DNA of 59,145 bases from Prevotella sp. (GCA_015060485.1 SUYI01000023.1:1-59145); one strand, 5' to 3'; positions 42,762 to 50,344 are shown, numbered from the stretch's first letter. Program-made: numbers and translations. Notes: a model not told the origin generated them from the letters alone.

Positions 42762-43064
42762 ATGGATAAAATTGTAGTATTGGCTGAAAACGATTTACGG
42801 CAATTGATCCGTGAAGAGGTTAAGGCGGTTGTGGATTCAGGAACTCACACCACTACCACAAATGAAGGTGAGCATCAGACTTTCCTTCTTGCAGATGACG
42901 TGATAGATATGACTGGTTATTCTCAGGCTTCTATTGCCCGGAAAATCAAGGATGGTGTCCTACCTATCGCAAAGAAAGAAGGTAACAGAAACCTCTTTGA
43001 TAAGAAAGTGGTTGAGGAACTGATTAACCAGGGAAAGTTGAAACGAAACAAGAAAGTTCAATAA
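42762..43064 (+). CDS. Xis/MerR-like HTH protein
   Basis: 100 residues. N-terminal helix (ENDLRQLIREEVKAVVDSG), polar linker, then the excisionase-type HTH LADDVIDMTGYSQASIARKI and wing GNRNLFDKKVVEELIN. First gene of the terminal plus operon. Either excisionase or operon regulator. Confidence 0.68.
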   Translation: MDKIVVLAENDLRQLIREEVKAVVDSGTHTTTTNEGEHQTFLLADDVIDMTGYSQASIARKIKDGVLPIAKKEGNRNLFDKKVVEELINQGKLKRNKKVQ

Positions 43065-43086
43065 CGCATATAAATATAATAAGAAT

Positions 43087-43626
43087 ATGAAAAAGACCGA
43101 TATTTATAATCTCCTGAAACATGAGCAAATTGTTGCTAAGATGCAGGAAGCAGGAAAATTCGGAAGTACTGCCAATGTTCAGATGAAATGCCGTAGTATC
43201 AATGGACGTGAGGCTATTATCTTCAATACTGGAAAGCACGTTATTCCTGATTCGTTAGCAGGCGAACTTGGCAGGGCTGTTGCTGAAATGTTCGGGGAAT
43301 CGCTCACTATAACAGGAACTAACGTAGTAACTCACACGGATTCTAATTGTTTCGTGCAACTTGAATATCGTATCAATGCCGTTGACTACGATTACTCGAA
43401 GCTCAGTGAATACTTCGAGGACTTCCAATCGCCCAAAGATATAATGCAAATGGTCAACGATGCAAAGAGTCGTTTGTGGACTATTCAGCAGCAGATGGGT
43501 GTTGATGCAGCCATTTGTCTTGAAGATTTCTCTTCTGTTGTGGGTACTCTCTCGGTACTCGGTAACTTAATGGATATGGTAGAAATTAAAGAGGACGTTG
43601 ACGATGGAGAAAACAGCAATAAATAA
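43087..43626 (+). CDS. Hypothetical protein
   Basis: 179 residues, not recognised. Mixed alpha/beta with GREAIIFNTGKHVIPDSLAG and a helical end (LGNLMDMVEIKEDVDDGENS). Overlaps the next gene by 23 bp. Confidence 0.55.
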   Translation: MKKTDIYNLLKHEQIVAKMQEAGKFGSTANVQMKCRSINGREAIIFNTGKHVIPDSLAGELGRAVAEMFGESLTITGTNVVTHTDSNCFVQLEYRINAVDYDYSKLSEYFEDFQSPKDIMQMVNDAKSRLWTIQQQMGVDAAICLEDFSSVVGTLSVLGNLMDMVEIKEDVDDGENSNK

Positions 43627-43972
43627 GTCACTTGACTTATACACAATAGCCCAGGAGAAGATAGCCCTATACGACCATTATACGGACGTTATGGAGGCTT
43701 TCGCAAAGACAAAGGACGTGATAGATGGCAAACTCTATACTGATGTTGCCATGATGATGTTCGATGCTCATAAGCACAAATCACTGGAGATAGTAACCGT
43801 TCTTGAAGAAATGCGCTCTATCGTTGAAGATGATGAAAATATCACTCCTGAGTTGAAGCAGTTCCTTATTAATCTCAATGAGAAGATTACAGCCAAATAC
43901 AAAGGTGAGTATGACTTCACAAAGTCGTACATGAACTTCTGTTGGGAGAAATTTGCAAACGCAATGAAATAA
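43604..43972 (+). CDS. Hypothetical helical protein
   Basis: 122 residues from ATG 43604 (MEKTAINKSLDLYTIAQEKI). Helical, unknown. The first eight residues resemble the 87-residue protein at 22888 near the other end of the element. Ends 4 bp before the gp10-like gene. Confidence 0.55.
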   Translation: MEKTAINKSLDLYTIAQEKIALYDHYTDVMEAFAKTKDVIDGKLYTDVAMMMFDAHKHKSLEIVTVLEEMRSIVEDDENITPELKQFLINLNEKITAKYKGEYDFTKSYMNFCWEKFANAMK

Positions 43973-43976
43973 CGAT

Positions 43977-44528
43977 ATGGGGAATAGGACTGTACTTAAT
44001 AGAGCGTTTAACGACTTTGAGAAGCAGATACGTGAGAAGGTTCGCGCTCGTCTCTTGGAGTGGTGCGCAGAACTCGTTAAAAAAGCTGTTGACTTTCGCC
44101 TTGGTGACTATACAGCCCACAACTTCACTGGTAACTTGCTCAATAGTATCGTGGTTGTGTTATACGAGAATCGCAAGCCAGTTCAGGCTTTCTACTCTTC
44201 TGAGGATGGGCGAGTAAAGAGTGCTATCATGCGCAAGATGACCGCACGAAAGAAGCCTTACGTCTTTTCCCAACTGGACTATGAGGGCAGACCTTCAACA
44301 TACACCGCCACAATTGAGACCAACAAGGGATTCGGTGTCAACGATGCCCGGAATTTCTTCAATGAGTTTAGGCCTACTGGTAATAACTCCTTTGATGTGG
44401 TCGTAGCCTATACGGTAGAGTATGCTGACTTTGTAGAGACGCAAAGAGGTACTGCTGGATTCCTGATTGAGAAAAGCTATGCAAAGCAATCTGGAATGAC
44501 CTTCATGGAACTGGTTAGCGCAACTTGA
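43977..44528 (+). CDS. Possible HK97 gp10-like neck / tail-completion protein
   Basis: 183 residues. N-terminal helix (FNDFEKQIREKVRARLLEWC), then TGNLLNSIVVVLYENRKPV and, late, VVAYTVEYADFVETQRGTAG with a conserved-looking A-Y-x-x-F-V-E-x-x-x-G-T arrangement like that of gp10 head-tail connectors. Such proteins join tail to head. The match is by pattern only, so it is tentative. Together with the tape measure it would be the second tail-side component. Confidence 0.42.
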   Translation: MGNRTVLNRAFNDFEKQIREKVRARLLEWCAELVKKAVDFRLGDYTAHNFTGNLLNSIVVVLYENRKPVQAFYSSEDGRVKSAIMRKMTARKKPYVFSQLDYEGRPSTYTATIETNKGFGVNDARNFFNEFRPTGNNSFDVVVAYTVEYADFVETQRGTAGFLIEKSYAKQSGMTFMELVSAT

Positions 44529-44552
44529 TAATAATAGTAAAAAATAGATAGT

Positions 44553-44861
44553 ATGGAAGTCGGATCTAATGAAATGGTAATGATGCCTGCCAGTCAGCTC
44601 GAAGAAATGATTGGTAAGGTGGTGGATGCCAAATTTAATTATTGGCTTTCAAAGCAGGCTGAGGCAGATATGCAAGCCAAAAGGGATGAAGAGGTCATGC
44701 TTACCATTAAGGAGTGTGTGGCAAAGTATAAGATTTGCCGTACCACCCTTTACAAGAAGTGTAAGGATGGCACAATTCCACATAGTAGGATTGGTGCAAG
44801 GGTACTTATCAGCAAAGCGGCGATTGAGGCTGCAATCAAGAGCCAGTCCGTCGCTATTTAG
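44553..44861 (+). CDS. Excisionase-like HTH protein at the right end
   Basis: 102 residues. Helical N-terminus, then MLTIKECVAKYKICRTTLYK and wing KDGTIPHSRIGARVLISKAA, a standard Xis/helix_turn_helix_17 layout. Its place 170 bp from the right core makes it the best excisionase (recombination directionality) candidate. Confidence 0.72.
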   Translation: MEVGSNEMVMMPASQLEEMIGKVVDAKFNYWLSKQAEADMQAKRDEEVMLTIKECVAKYKICRTTLYKKCKDGTIPHSRIGARVLISKAAIEAAIKSQSVAI

Positions 44862-44892
44862 GATAGCTGATACTTAGTCTAACGTCGTCAGA

Positions 44893-44927
44893 AAAGCCGT
44901 AGGGAATGAATCTCGACGGCTTTTTTA
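44893..44927 (+). terminator. Terminator of the last element operon
   Basis: AAGCCGT and ACGGCTT stem followed by T-run. Confidence 0.75.
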
Positions 44928-44942
44928 TTGCTCTTGAAATTT

Positions 44943-44959
44943 GCTACAAATTTGCTACA
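44943..44959 (+). promoter_or_regulatory. Candidate integrase arm-type site, right
   Basis: GCTACAAATTTGCTACA, identical to 19657-19673 and in the same orientation. Confidence 0.55.
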
Positions 44960-45033
44960 TATTTATGGACTGATTTGTATTAAATCGTTTGCAACTATCT
45001 ATTTATCAATTATTTAAATATCGTCGCAAAAAG

Positions 45034-45044
45034 TATCAGATGGA
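45034..45044 (+). other. Right attachment core
   Basis: TATCAGATGGA. To its right the exonuclease coding sequence resumes in the frame left at 19537. Confidence 0.9.
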
Positions 45045-45222
45045 CTATCCCGACTACCGTTTCTACGATACCCTGACGGCATCCCGCAGACAGTTCGGCC
45101 ATTCTCTGCCTAATCACCAGCTCCATACTGTTGCTGCTGCATGTGGCTATGACCTACAGAACCATCACCATGCATTGGCAGATGCAGAAGCCTGTGCCGC
45201 CATTGCTTTATACATATTATAG
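45045..45222 (+). pseudogene. DnaQ-like exonuclease, 3' half
   Basis: C-terminal 59 codons (counting the split codon): [35 protein letters not shown] and the exo III motif [13 protein letters not shown] with the catalytic His and Asp. A local ATG (45041, inside the core) allows a short product, but it would lack the exo I and II residues. See 19167-19547. Confidence 0.92.
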
Positions 45223-45323
45223 GAGCCAATGCAGTAGTAGGCATCGACATCGACTACGAGACCATTGGAGCCAATGGCTCAATGCTGATGGTAGCTACCA
45301 GCGGAACTGCTGTAGTAATTTGA
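45222..45323 (+). pseudogene. YbjQ/UPF0145 C-terminal shard
   Basis: In the frame shifted from the exonuclease end: [20 protein letters not shown] and [13 protein letters not shown] before TGA, the conserved end of YbjQ-type proteins. The N-terminal part is missing. A terminator follows. Confidence 0.65.
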
Positions 45324-45339
45324 AACGATAATCCAATCA

Positions 45340-45375
45340 AAGCCCCGACCTGCAAAATGCAAGCCGGGGCTTCTT
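45340..45375 (+). terminator. Terminator after the YbjQ shard
   Basis: AAGCCCCG and CGGGGCTT stem followed by CTT. Confidence 0.75.
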
Positions 45376-45479
45376 GGATTTATATGGTATGGCAAACAGT
45401 CGTTGAGTTTTACTCGACCTCTGTCGCTCGGCAGAATTGGTGCGAGCACCATTCTGCTCTCGCTGCTCCATCGGTTATG

Positions 45480-45650
45480 CCACTGAGTGCATGATGTGGC
45501 GGGCTGACGTTACTTTGGCATCGTAGATAACAGTCACTTCACGAGTACGCGGATTCCACTTCGTGTCCATAACGCCCTTCATGTCCTCTGCCTTGGCTAC
45601 GACTTGACGAATGGTGCTCACCTTCGTCTTATGTTCGTCATGGCAACTAT
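45480..45650 (-). pseudogene. HMA-domain (heavy-metal-binding) shard
   Basis: Open minus-strand frame without start: TKVSTIRQVVAKAEDMKGVM, DTKWNPRTREVTVIYDAKV and TSARHIMHSVA then stop. It fits the second half of an HMA ferredoxin-like domain. A decayed second copy of KGVxDxKW lies at 48795-48839. Confidence 0.55.
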
Positions 45651-45675
45651 CACCTTATTCAGCCAATTAGTGCTC

Positions 45676-45722
45676 ACTATTGGACAATTGGTTCTAACCA
45701 TTGGACAATTGGTTCTAACCAT
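45676..45722 (+). repeat. Tandem 21-22 bp repeat
   Basis: ATTGGACAATTGGTTCTAACC occurs twice head to tail with a partial third (only first 20 bases common). Confidence 0.7.
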
Positions 45723-45769
45723 TGTCTTCTTCATAATCGTCAACTTTTAATTGTTCAACTTATTGTTTA

Positions 45770-45815
45770 TTAATCCCTGCATTATAGCCGCCCCTTATCA
45801 AGGGGCTCTAAATCT
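45770..45815 (+). repeat. Palindromic repeat similar to 14640-14690
   Basis: GCCGCCCCTTATCAAGGGGC with shared flank TATAGCC and a following TC-AAAT. See the copy near 14660. Confidence 0.5.
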
Positions 45816-45945
45816 GATTCACAGTGCAAAGTACGGCAATTTTTATGACTTTTCAAAGGGATTTATCCTAAATAGGGCATCTCGATTCCCTAAACTTCAG
45901 TAGGATTTCCCCTATACTATTATAAACAATATGTCTAATTATACA

Positions 45946-46122
45946 TCTTCCTCACTTAGTAGTGAACTGCGCTTCAAGCCTGCCGCCAGTGTTGTGGTGT
46001 GTAGAAGAGGTGGCGCATCGGCAGCCTTCGACCGTCTGAACAAGTACTTTACGATGTTCAATGTCAGTGAAGACGGGCATCCGGAGTTGGAGAGCCCGTC
46101 GAGAACTAACTTCATCAGATAG
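45946..46122 (+). pseudogene. Internally deleted flavodoxin-like gene copy
   Basis: Homologous to the 3' half of 13775-14398: ELRFKPAASVVVCRRGGASA, AFDRLNKYFTM, then a deletion of about 50 codons and FNVSEDGHPELESPSRTNFI. The identity continues past the stop (TCAGATAGGAACTATGTGGA...) to 46138, after which the two loci differ. Confidence 0.85.
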
Positions 46123-46136
46123 GAACTATGTGGAAC

Positions 46137-47273
46137 TTACTTGATGTACTTTACCTTGCCTGCATCACGGGGCTTTGCCTCTGGTTGCTCATCAGGATAG
46201 CCGATGGCAATCATGTAGTTCAACTGGTAGTCCTCTGGAATTTCGAGGCTGTCAAGGAAGAACTTGGCTTCTGGCTCTGTCTTGATGAAGCGAACAGGAC
46301 CACCAAGGCAACAGGTTCCCAGGCCCAACGACTGTGCAGCCAGCATCATGTTCTCGCCTAACAATCCCGCGTCTAACTCTCCACCGCCTTTGGCTGGAGT
46401 ACAGATACAGATGATATTCGGGGCATTACGGAACATGTTCTTGAAGTTCGGGTCACGCTTTACCATATCAGCGTTCTTTGTCTTGAACACCTCCGTCACA
46501 TCGGCAATCAGTTTCTGATTCTCCACGACACGGATAATCCAAGGCTGGCGGTTCATGCCGCTTGGAGCATTGATGCCACACTTCACGACAACCTCCAGTT
46601 TCTCATGCTCAACGGGCTTATCCAGATACTTGCGGATGGAGCGACGGGCCATAATACTGCTTAGAACAGGGTTCACCTCCATGCAAATGTCAGCTTCGAT
46701 GTCGGTCATCTTATCCGTCGGCTCATAGCGCTTCAACACACGTCCGTCGCGCGAAACAAGGAACTTGGTAAAGTTCCACTTGATGTCACTTTTCTTGTCG
46801 TAGTCGGCATCCTGTTTACGGAGCATGCCGTCCATCATCTTGCCACGCTGGTCGGTGACATCAAAGCCGCTGAAGCCCTTTTGTGCCTTCAGCCAAGTGT
46901 AAAGCGGATGTTCATTCGCACCATTCACCTCAATCTTGTCGAACTGCAGGAACTGGATGTCGAAGTTGGCCGAGCAGAATTGGTGAATCTCCTGAATCGT
47001 GCCGGGAGCCTGCTGTCCGAACTGGTTGCAGGGGAAGTCCAGAATCTCCAGTCCCTCGCTATGGTACTTCTCATATAGTGCCTCCAGTTCCTTGTATTGA
47101 GGCGTGAATCCACAGCGAGTAGCGGTGTTCACAATCAGCAGCACCTTACCCTTGTAGTCAGAGAGCGACACCTCCAGCCCTACATCATCCTTCACTTTGA
47201 AATCATAAATACTCTGTGCAGAAAGTGTCAGCACATAAGCTATTGCCATGAGGCTAAAAAGCATTCTTTGCAT
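46137..47273 (-). CDS. Glutathione peroxidase-nitroreductase fusion protein
   Basis: 378 residues with an N-terminal signal-like segment (MQRMLFSLMAIAYVLTLSAQ). Residues 21-195 are a glutathione/thiol peroxidase: catalytic C54 in TATRCGFTPQY, then ILDFPCNQFGQQAPG and the Trp/Asn of KWNFTKFLV. Residues about 200-378 are an FMN nitroreductase: ARRSIRKYLDKPVE, INAPSGMNRQPWI, LGENMMLAAQSLGLGTCCLG and IAIGYPDEQPEAKPR. The fusion suggests peroxide reduction coupled to flavin-dependent reduction in the envelope (inference). The -7 box at 47338-47345 on the minus strand belongs to it. Confidence 0.9.
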   Translation of the reverse strand: MQRMLFSLMAIAYVLTLSAQSIYDFKVKDDVGLEVSLSDYKGKVLLIVNTATRCGFTPQYKELEALYEKYHSEGLEILDFPCNQFGQQAPGTIQEIHQFCSANFDIQFLQFDKIEVNGANEHPLYTWLKAQKGFSGFDVTDQRGKMMDGMLRKQDADYDKKSDIKWNFTKFLVSRDGRVLKRYEPTDKMTDIEADICMEVNPVLSSIMARRSIRKYLDKPVEHEKLEVVVKCGINAPSGMNRQPWIIRVVENQKLIADVTEVFKTKNADMVKRDPNFKNMFRNAPNIICICTPAKGGGELDAGLLGENMMLAAQSLGLGTCCLGGPVRFIKTEPEAKFFLDSLEIPEDYQLNYMIAIGYPDEQPEAKPRDAGKVKYIK

Positions 47274-47343
47274 AATCGTCTATTTTTATTCTATTATAAC
47301 ATTCACTCAAATATCACAAAACATATTTAATAATCTGCAAAGG

Positions 47344-47406
47344 TACTCATTTTTGTTTGATTTTTCGTATTTTTGCACTCAACTTTACAATACTTTATGA
47401 ATTATG
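47344..47406. promoter_or_regulatory. Duplicated divergent promoter module, copy 2
   Basis: 63 bp identical to 14742-14804. Plus-strand box TATTTTTG at 47368-47375. The minus-strand box TACCTTTG (47338-47345) overlaps its left edge. Downstream on the plus strand only short broken frames remain, so the gene it once served is lost. Confidence 0.7.
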
Positions 47407-47534
47407 CTTGAAAAATGATATCATGGTTCGTGAAGGGCAAATACCTATTTCTGATTAATCAGTTTTTACATCGTCTTTGAAATGGACTTAAGGAAAAGCC
47501 CAACTTTTCGGTATTGTATAATTCATGAAATCGC

Positions 47535-47570
47535 CGTACCTTTGCAGCGTGATTTGAATCACACTGCAAA
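47535..47570 (+). promoter_or_regulatory. Promoter with inverted repeat before the methyltransferase
   Basis: TACCTTTG (47537-47544) is followed by a nearly perfect 16-bp inverted repeat: CTTTGCAGCGTGATT and AATCACACTGCAAAG. The repeat spans the -7 box and start point and may be an operator or a small-RNA hairpin. 47571-47740 has a CTCGGC-rich stretch and a 22-codon frame (MNIIKYLFSLVREACREASL..) with no known relatives. Confidence 0.45.
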
Positions 47571-47741
47571 GTCTGGCTGCGCCTCGGCAAAGAGCAAGCT
47601 CTCTGCGCTCGACTTGCACAGACATTGCACCAGAATTTCTTAGCCATTTCAAGATGAATATCATAAAGTATTTGTTTAGTTTAGTAAGGGAGGCTTGCCG
47701 AGAGGCAAGTCTTCCCACATAAATCATTAATTGTTAAGAAT

Positions 47742-48353
47742 ATGGGACTATTAAAGAAGTTTTTCACGAATTGCGCCCACCCGAAAGGACGGATGGGACG
47801 GGTGATGTTGAAGTTCATGAACTTGACTCATGCGCCTCTGACGAACTGGGGACTGAATCTCGTTGACATACAGGACGGATGGACGATGCTCGACATCGGC
47901 TGCGGTGGTGGGAAAACATTGCAACGGCTCCTCAAGAGAAGCCAGGGTGCAAAAGTTTATGGCATCGACATCTCTGATGAAAGTGTAGCGAAGGCTCGCA
48001 AACAGAATGCCGACGTGCTCGACAAACAAGTATTCGTCCAAAAAGGATCTGCTGCTGAACTGCCTTACGAGGAAGGGATGTTCGACCTTGTAACAGCCAT
48101 CGAGACGGTCTATTTCTGGCCAAATCTGCCAGACTGCGTGAAGGGAGTTCACAGGGTGTTAAAGCCTGGCGGACGTTTCGCCATTATGGTCGAAGTAGTC
48201 GATGAAGACTCCAAGTGGACGAGCGTGGTGGAGGGCATGACCGCCTATACACCTGAGCAGCTGAAAACTCTGCTTGATGATGCAGGGTTCACACAGACGG
48301 AAATCCATCGTAAGAAGCCGATGTACGCCACGATAATAGGTGTGAAGGCATAA
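47742..48353 (+). CDS. Class I SAM-dependent methyltransferase
   Basis: 203 residues. Motif I is MLDIGCGGGKTL (residues 49-60), then YGIDISDESVAKARK (motif II acid), GSAAELPYEEGMFDLVTAIE (motifs III-IV) and HRVLKPGGRFAIMVEV (motif post-IV), the UbiE/Methyltransf_11 pattern. The N-terminal extension (FTNCAHPKGRMGRVMLKFMN) is typical of this small-molecule methyltransferase subgroup. Substrate unknown. Confidence 0.9.
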   Translation: MGLLKKFFTNCAHPKGRMGRVMLKFMNLTHAPLTNWGLNLVDIQDGWTMLDIGCGGGKTLQRLLKRSQGAKVYGIDISDESVAKARKQNADVLDKQVFVQKGSAAELPYEEGMFDLVTAIETVYFWPNLPDCVKGVHRVLKPGGRFAIMVEVVDEDSKWTSVVEGMTAYTPEQLKTLLDDAGFTQTEIHRKKPMYATIIGVKA

Positions 48354-48429
48354 CAAACAATGAAATATACTTTGACAGACAGCCTGATGTGGCATTTCAT
48401 CCTCATTGCTGCCCGCCACGCCACAGGAA

Positions 48430-48777
48430 ATGGTTGAGCTGCTTATGGAATTCCTGAGCAAACCGTTCACGGAGGCATACATGATACACAATGCCGGCAA
48501 CGAGAACGAAAACCCTCGTAGCCAGACCGTCATTGCCGAGTTTGAGGAGGGTGTGAGGAAACTATGCCTGAAACAAGTCAGGAAAACCGTTGGTGAGGAT
48601 GTTGATGAGGAGAACATAAAGGATACTGTCAATTTCCTGAAATTGATGCTGATGAAATACATCCAGCCCACGCTGACGAGCATGCTCACCGACACCAACC
48701 AGGCGAGCGATGCCACACTGACCAGCAGGACCAATGACCTACAGGTAGTGCTCACAATACCTAAACCTACACAGTAA
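48430..48777 (+). CDS. Hypothetical protein, possibly frameshifted at its start
   Basis: 115 residues from ATG 48430 (MVELLMEFLSKPFTEAYMIH). Helical, unknown. An ATG at 48360 after the methyltransferase opens MKYTLTDSLMWHFILIAARH in another frame that runs out at 48437. Joining RH to ATPQEM by a one-base change would give a longer protein, so the 5' end may be mutated. Confidence 0.5.
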   Translation: MVELLMEFLSKPFTEAYMIHNAGNENENPRSQTVIAEFEEGVRKLCLKQVRKTVGEDVDEENIKDTVNFLKLMLMKYIQPTLTSMLTDTNQASDATLTSRTNDLQVVLTIPKPTQ

Positions 48778-48794
48778 TCAGAAGAGAGGGTAAA

Positions 48795-48839
48795 TCACGG
48801 GTACGCGGATTTCCACTTCATGTCCAAAACACCCTTTCT
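48795..48839 (-). repeat. Second, decayed copy of the HMA shard
   Basis: Matches 45539-45580 with a few changes and one extra base (minus-strand reading KGVLDMKWKSAYP). It supplies the last codons and stop of the zinc-ribbon gene next to it. Confidence 0.55.
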
Positions 48840-49111
48840 CCAGTCTCTTCCATTTCTCCCTGGCACTTAGGGCAGGTTTTCATATCCCATATTCTGATAT
48901 TATCGCTGCCACATTGCAAGCATAGACGGCCAACCTCACTTCTATAGGAAGGGGCTACGTCTGCTATGATACCACCCACCACGATGTTCTGGATGGTCTT
49001 GCAGTCAGGGCAGTACATGGCTGTTATCTGCTGACGGAACAAACCACGTCCCTCATACACTTCAGTCTCATAACCACAGACCTTACAGCGATATTTCAGT
49101 TTCCAAGCCAT
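48818..49111 (-). CDS. Zinc-ribbon protein
   Basis: 97 residues from ATG 49111. Three CxxC knuckles (YRCKVCGYE, YCPDCKTI, LCLQCGSD) plus a fourth, CPKCQG, indicate two zinc ribbons. No enzyme motif. ATG overlaps the upstream stop by one base. The C-terminus (VFWT) is encoded by the decayed HMA copy. Role unknown. Confidence 0.72.
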   Translation of the reverse strand: MAWKLKYRCKVCGYETEVYEGRGLFRQQITAMYCPDCKTIQNIVVGGIIADVAPSYRSEVGRLCLQCGSDNIRIWDMKTCPKCQGEMEETGERVFWT

Positions 49112-49374
49112 CAATCAAACAGTTTCTTCCAGATCCATAATACTGTAATAGCACCTACTACGCAAAACACGAAATTGGTAAGGTAGCCCTTCCCAAGTAG
49201 TTCTATGTCCAACAGATGACTTATGAAGGTGCCGACGTAGCTGCCGACGATGCCGATGACAAGGTTCATGCAGCATCCCTTACCTTCTCCGCTCATAATC
49301 CTGTTAGCAATATAGCCGATGAAGATACCCGTGAGTATCGGCCATGCTGTGAAATCTGCAATATGTTCTAACAT
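49111..49374 (-). CDS. GlsB/YeaQ/YmgE family membrane protein
   Basis: 87 residues, three membrane segments. Family features: FTAWPILTGIFIGYIANRIM, then G-x-G-C-C-M-N-L-V-I-G-I-V-G-S-Y-V-G and a last helix FVFCVVGAITVLWIWKK. Members are small stress-linked membrane proteins of unclear role. Coupled to the zinc-ribbon gene. Confidence 0.85.
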   Translation of the reverse strand: MLEHIADFTAWPILTGIFIGYIANRIMSGEGKGCCMNLVIGIVGSYVGTFISHLLDIELLGKGYLTNFVFCVVGAITVLWIWKKLFD

Positions 49375-49401
49375 TTCTTTATTGTATCAACAGGTTATCT
49401 A

Positions 49402-50274
49402 TTATTTACATTTCGTTGTCGTTACGTTTGTTCCACATGCAAAAGGCTGGATCATGTCGCCCATCGCATTTTTCAGAATAGTAAATGCAGTGCTGCCAGT
49501 ACAATGGCTGGTATAGAATTTTGTCTTGGGGTAATTTTTTTTCAATCTCTGTCCAAGATTTGTAAGTTCATCATCTGTCTCATGGTCATCAAGCAGATGG
49601 AAACCGCCCACAACTGCATTGACAGGATAAGGACATGCTGCTAGTATGTTCTCCAAGCCACTATGAGCGCAACCAGTGAAGAGTAAGCCTTCAGTGTAAA
49701 GAGCCAGTTCGTGACGGAAATCATCAGGGATATAGTTGTTGTCTCCTTCAATAAACAGGTGTCTGTTCCCTTGTGGCATCGGGTAAATCTGAGGTATATG
49801 GGCAATAATGTGTAGGCCATCGTCTATCTCACAGGTCTGGTCTGCCATCCGCTCGGCCGAAGGACGCTTGCTGCCCGCTCGAACTTGTTCGCTTGCCAGA
49901 GCAAGAACGGGACGCAAGAACAACCGTCCGTTCATTTCCTCTGGCCACTCAGTAGTGATGCTATGCAAGTACCGACGTTTGGAGTAGAATTTTCCGTTTA
50001 GAGCATAAGGTGAGACGATGACTTTTGCCTTGTCATTGATGCCCATGAAATACCGTAATCCTCCTGCATGGTCGCTATGCCCGTGAGAAAGAAACACAAA
50101 GTCTACTATACTGAGGTCAATACCCATCTTCTCGGCATTTCGTATAAAGACATCACTTGCTCCAGTATCAAGCAATATGTGATGCTTCTCAGTCTCTAAC
50201 AGGATAGATAAGCCATGCTCTGTTTCGAGCCGGCTGTCATTAGTGCGATTATCCGATAGTACAGTCCACTTCAT
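49402..50274 (-). CDS. MBL-fold metallo-hydrolase
   Basis: 290 residues. Metal site FLSHGHSDHAGGL gives H64, H66, D68, H69, and later FTGCAHSGLENIL and AVVGGFHL supply further ligands. The N-terminus (MKWTVLSDNRTND...LETEHGLSILLE) matches the group annotated as methanopterin-pathway 4-(ribofuranosyl)aminobenzene 5'-phosphate synthase-like. True substrate uncertain. Confidence 0.88.
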   Translation of the reverse strand: MKWTVLSDNRTNDSRLETEHGLSILLETEKHHILLDTGASDVFIRNAEKMGIDLSIVDFVFLSHGHSDHAGGLRYFMGINDKAKVIVSPYALNGKFYSKRRYLHSITTEWPEEMNGRLFLRPVLALASEQVRAGSKRPSAERMADQTCEIDDGLHIIAHIPQIYPMPQGNRHLFIEGDNNYIPDDFRHELALYTEGLLFTGCAHSGLENILAACPYPVNAVVGGFHLLDDHETDDELTNLGQRLKKNYPKTKFYTSHCTGSTAFTILKNAMGDMIQPFACGTNVTTTKCK

Positions 50275-50344
50275 ATTTTGCTACATTCACCTAATTACTC
50301 TTCCAAGAACTCAGCTGCATCAGCCACGCAGTCAGGACATTGCC

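Larger units (their letters stand above)
19527..45044 (+). mobile_element. 25.5-kb integrated tyrosine-recombinase element (tape-measure satellite-like)
   Basis: Bounded by 11-bp direct repeats TATCAGATGGA at 19527-19537 and 45034-45044, inside a DnaQ-like exonuclease gene. The period between cores is 25,507 bp. Contents in order: integrase; small minus-strand gene; XRE regulator; ncRNA candidate; plus-strand operon of small genes with two paralogous HTH proteins; minus-strand operon of eight genes; AT-rich iteron region; sigma-like operon; ncRNA candidate; membrane and lipoprotein genes; tape-measure protein; final plus operon with gp10-like and Xis-like proteins. It looks more AT-rich than its flanks. 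No terminase, portal, capsid, relaxase or type IV secretion gene is visible, so it is neither a complete prophage nor an ICE. Satellite-like status is inference. Confidence 0.88.

Noticed and set aside
19527..45044. Integrative conjugative or mobilizable element
   Set aside because: No relaxase, coupling protein or type IV secretion gene lies inside the cores. The MobV gene is outside, at the far left of the window.
19527..45044. Complete prophage
   Set aside because: No terminase, portal, capsid, protease or lysis gene could be found on either strand.
45931..45945. True start of a small gene before the flavodoxin remnant
   Set aside because: The short leading stretch (MSNYTSSS) has no homology to the flavodoxin gene, and the body lacks the FMN loop, so this is a fortuitous start on a pseudogene.
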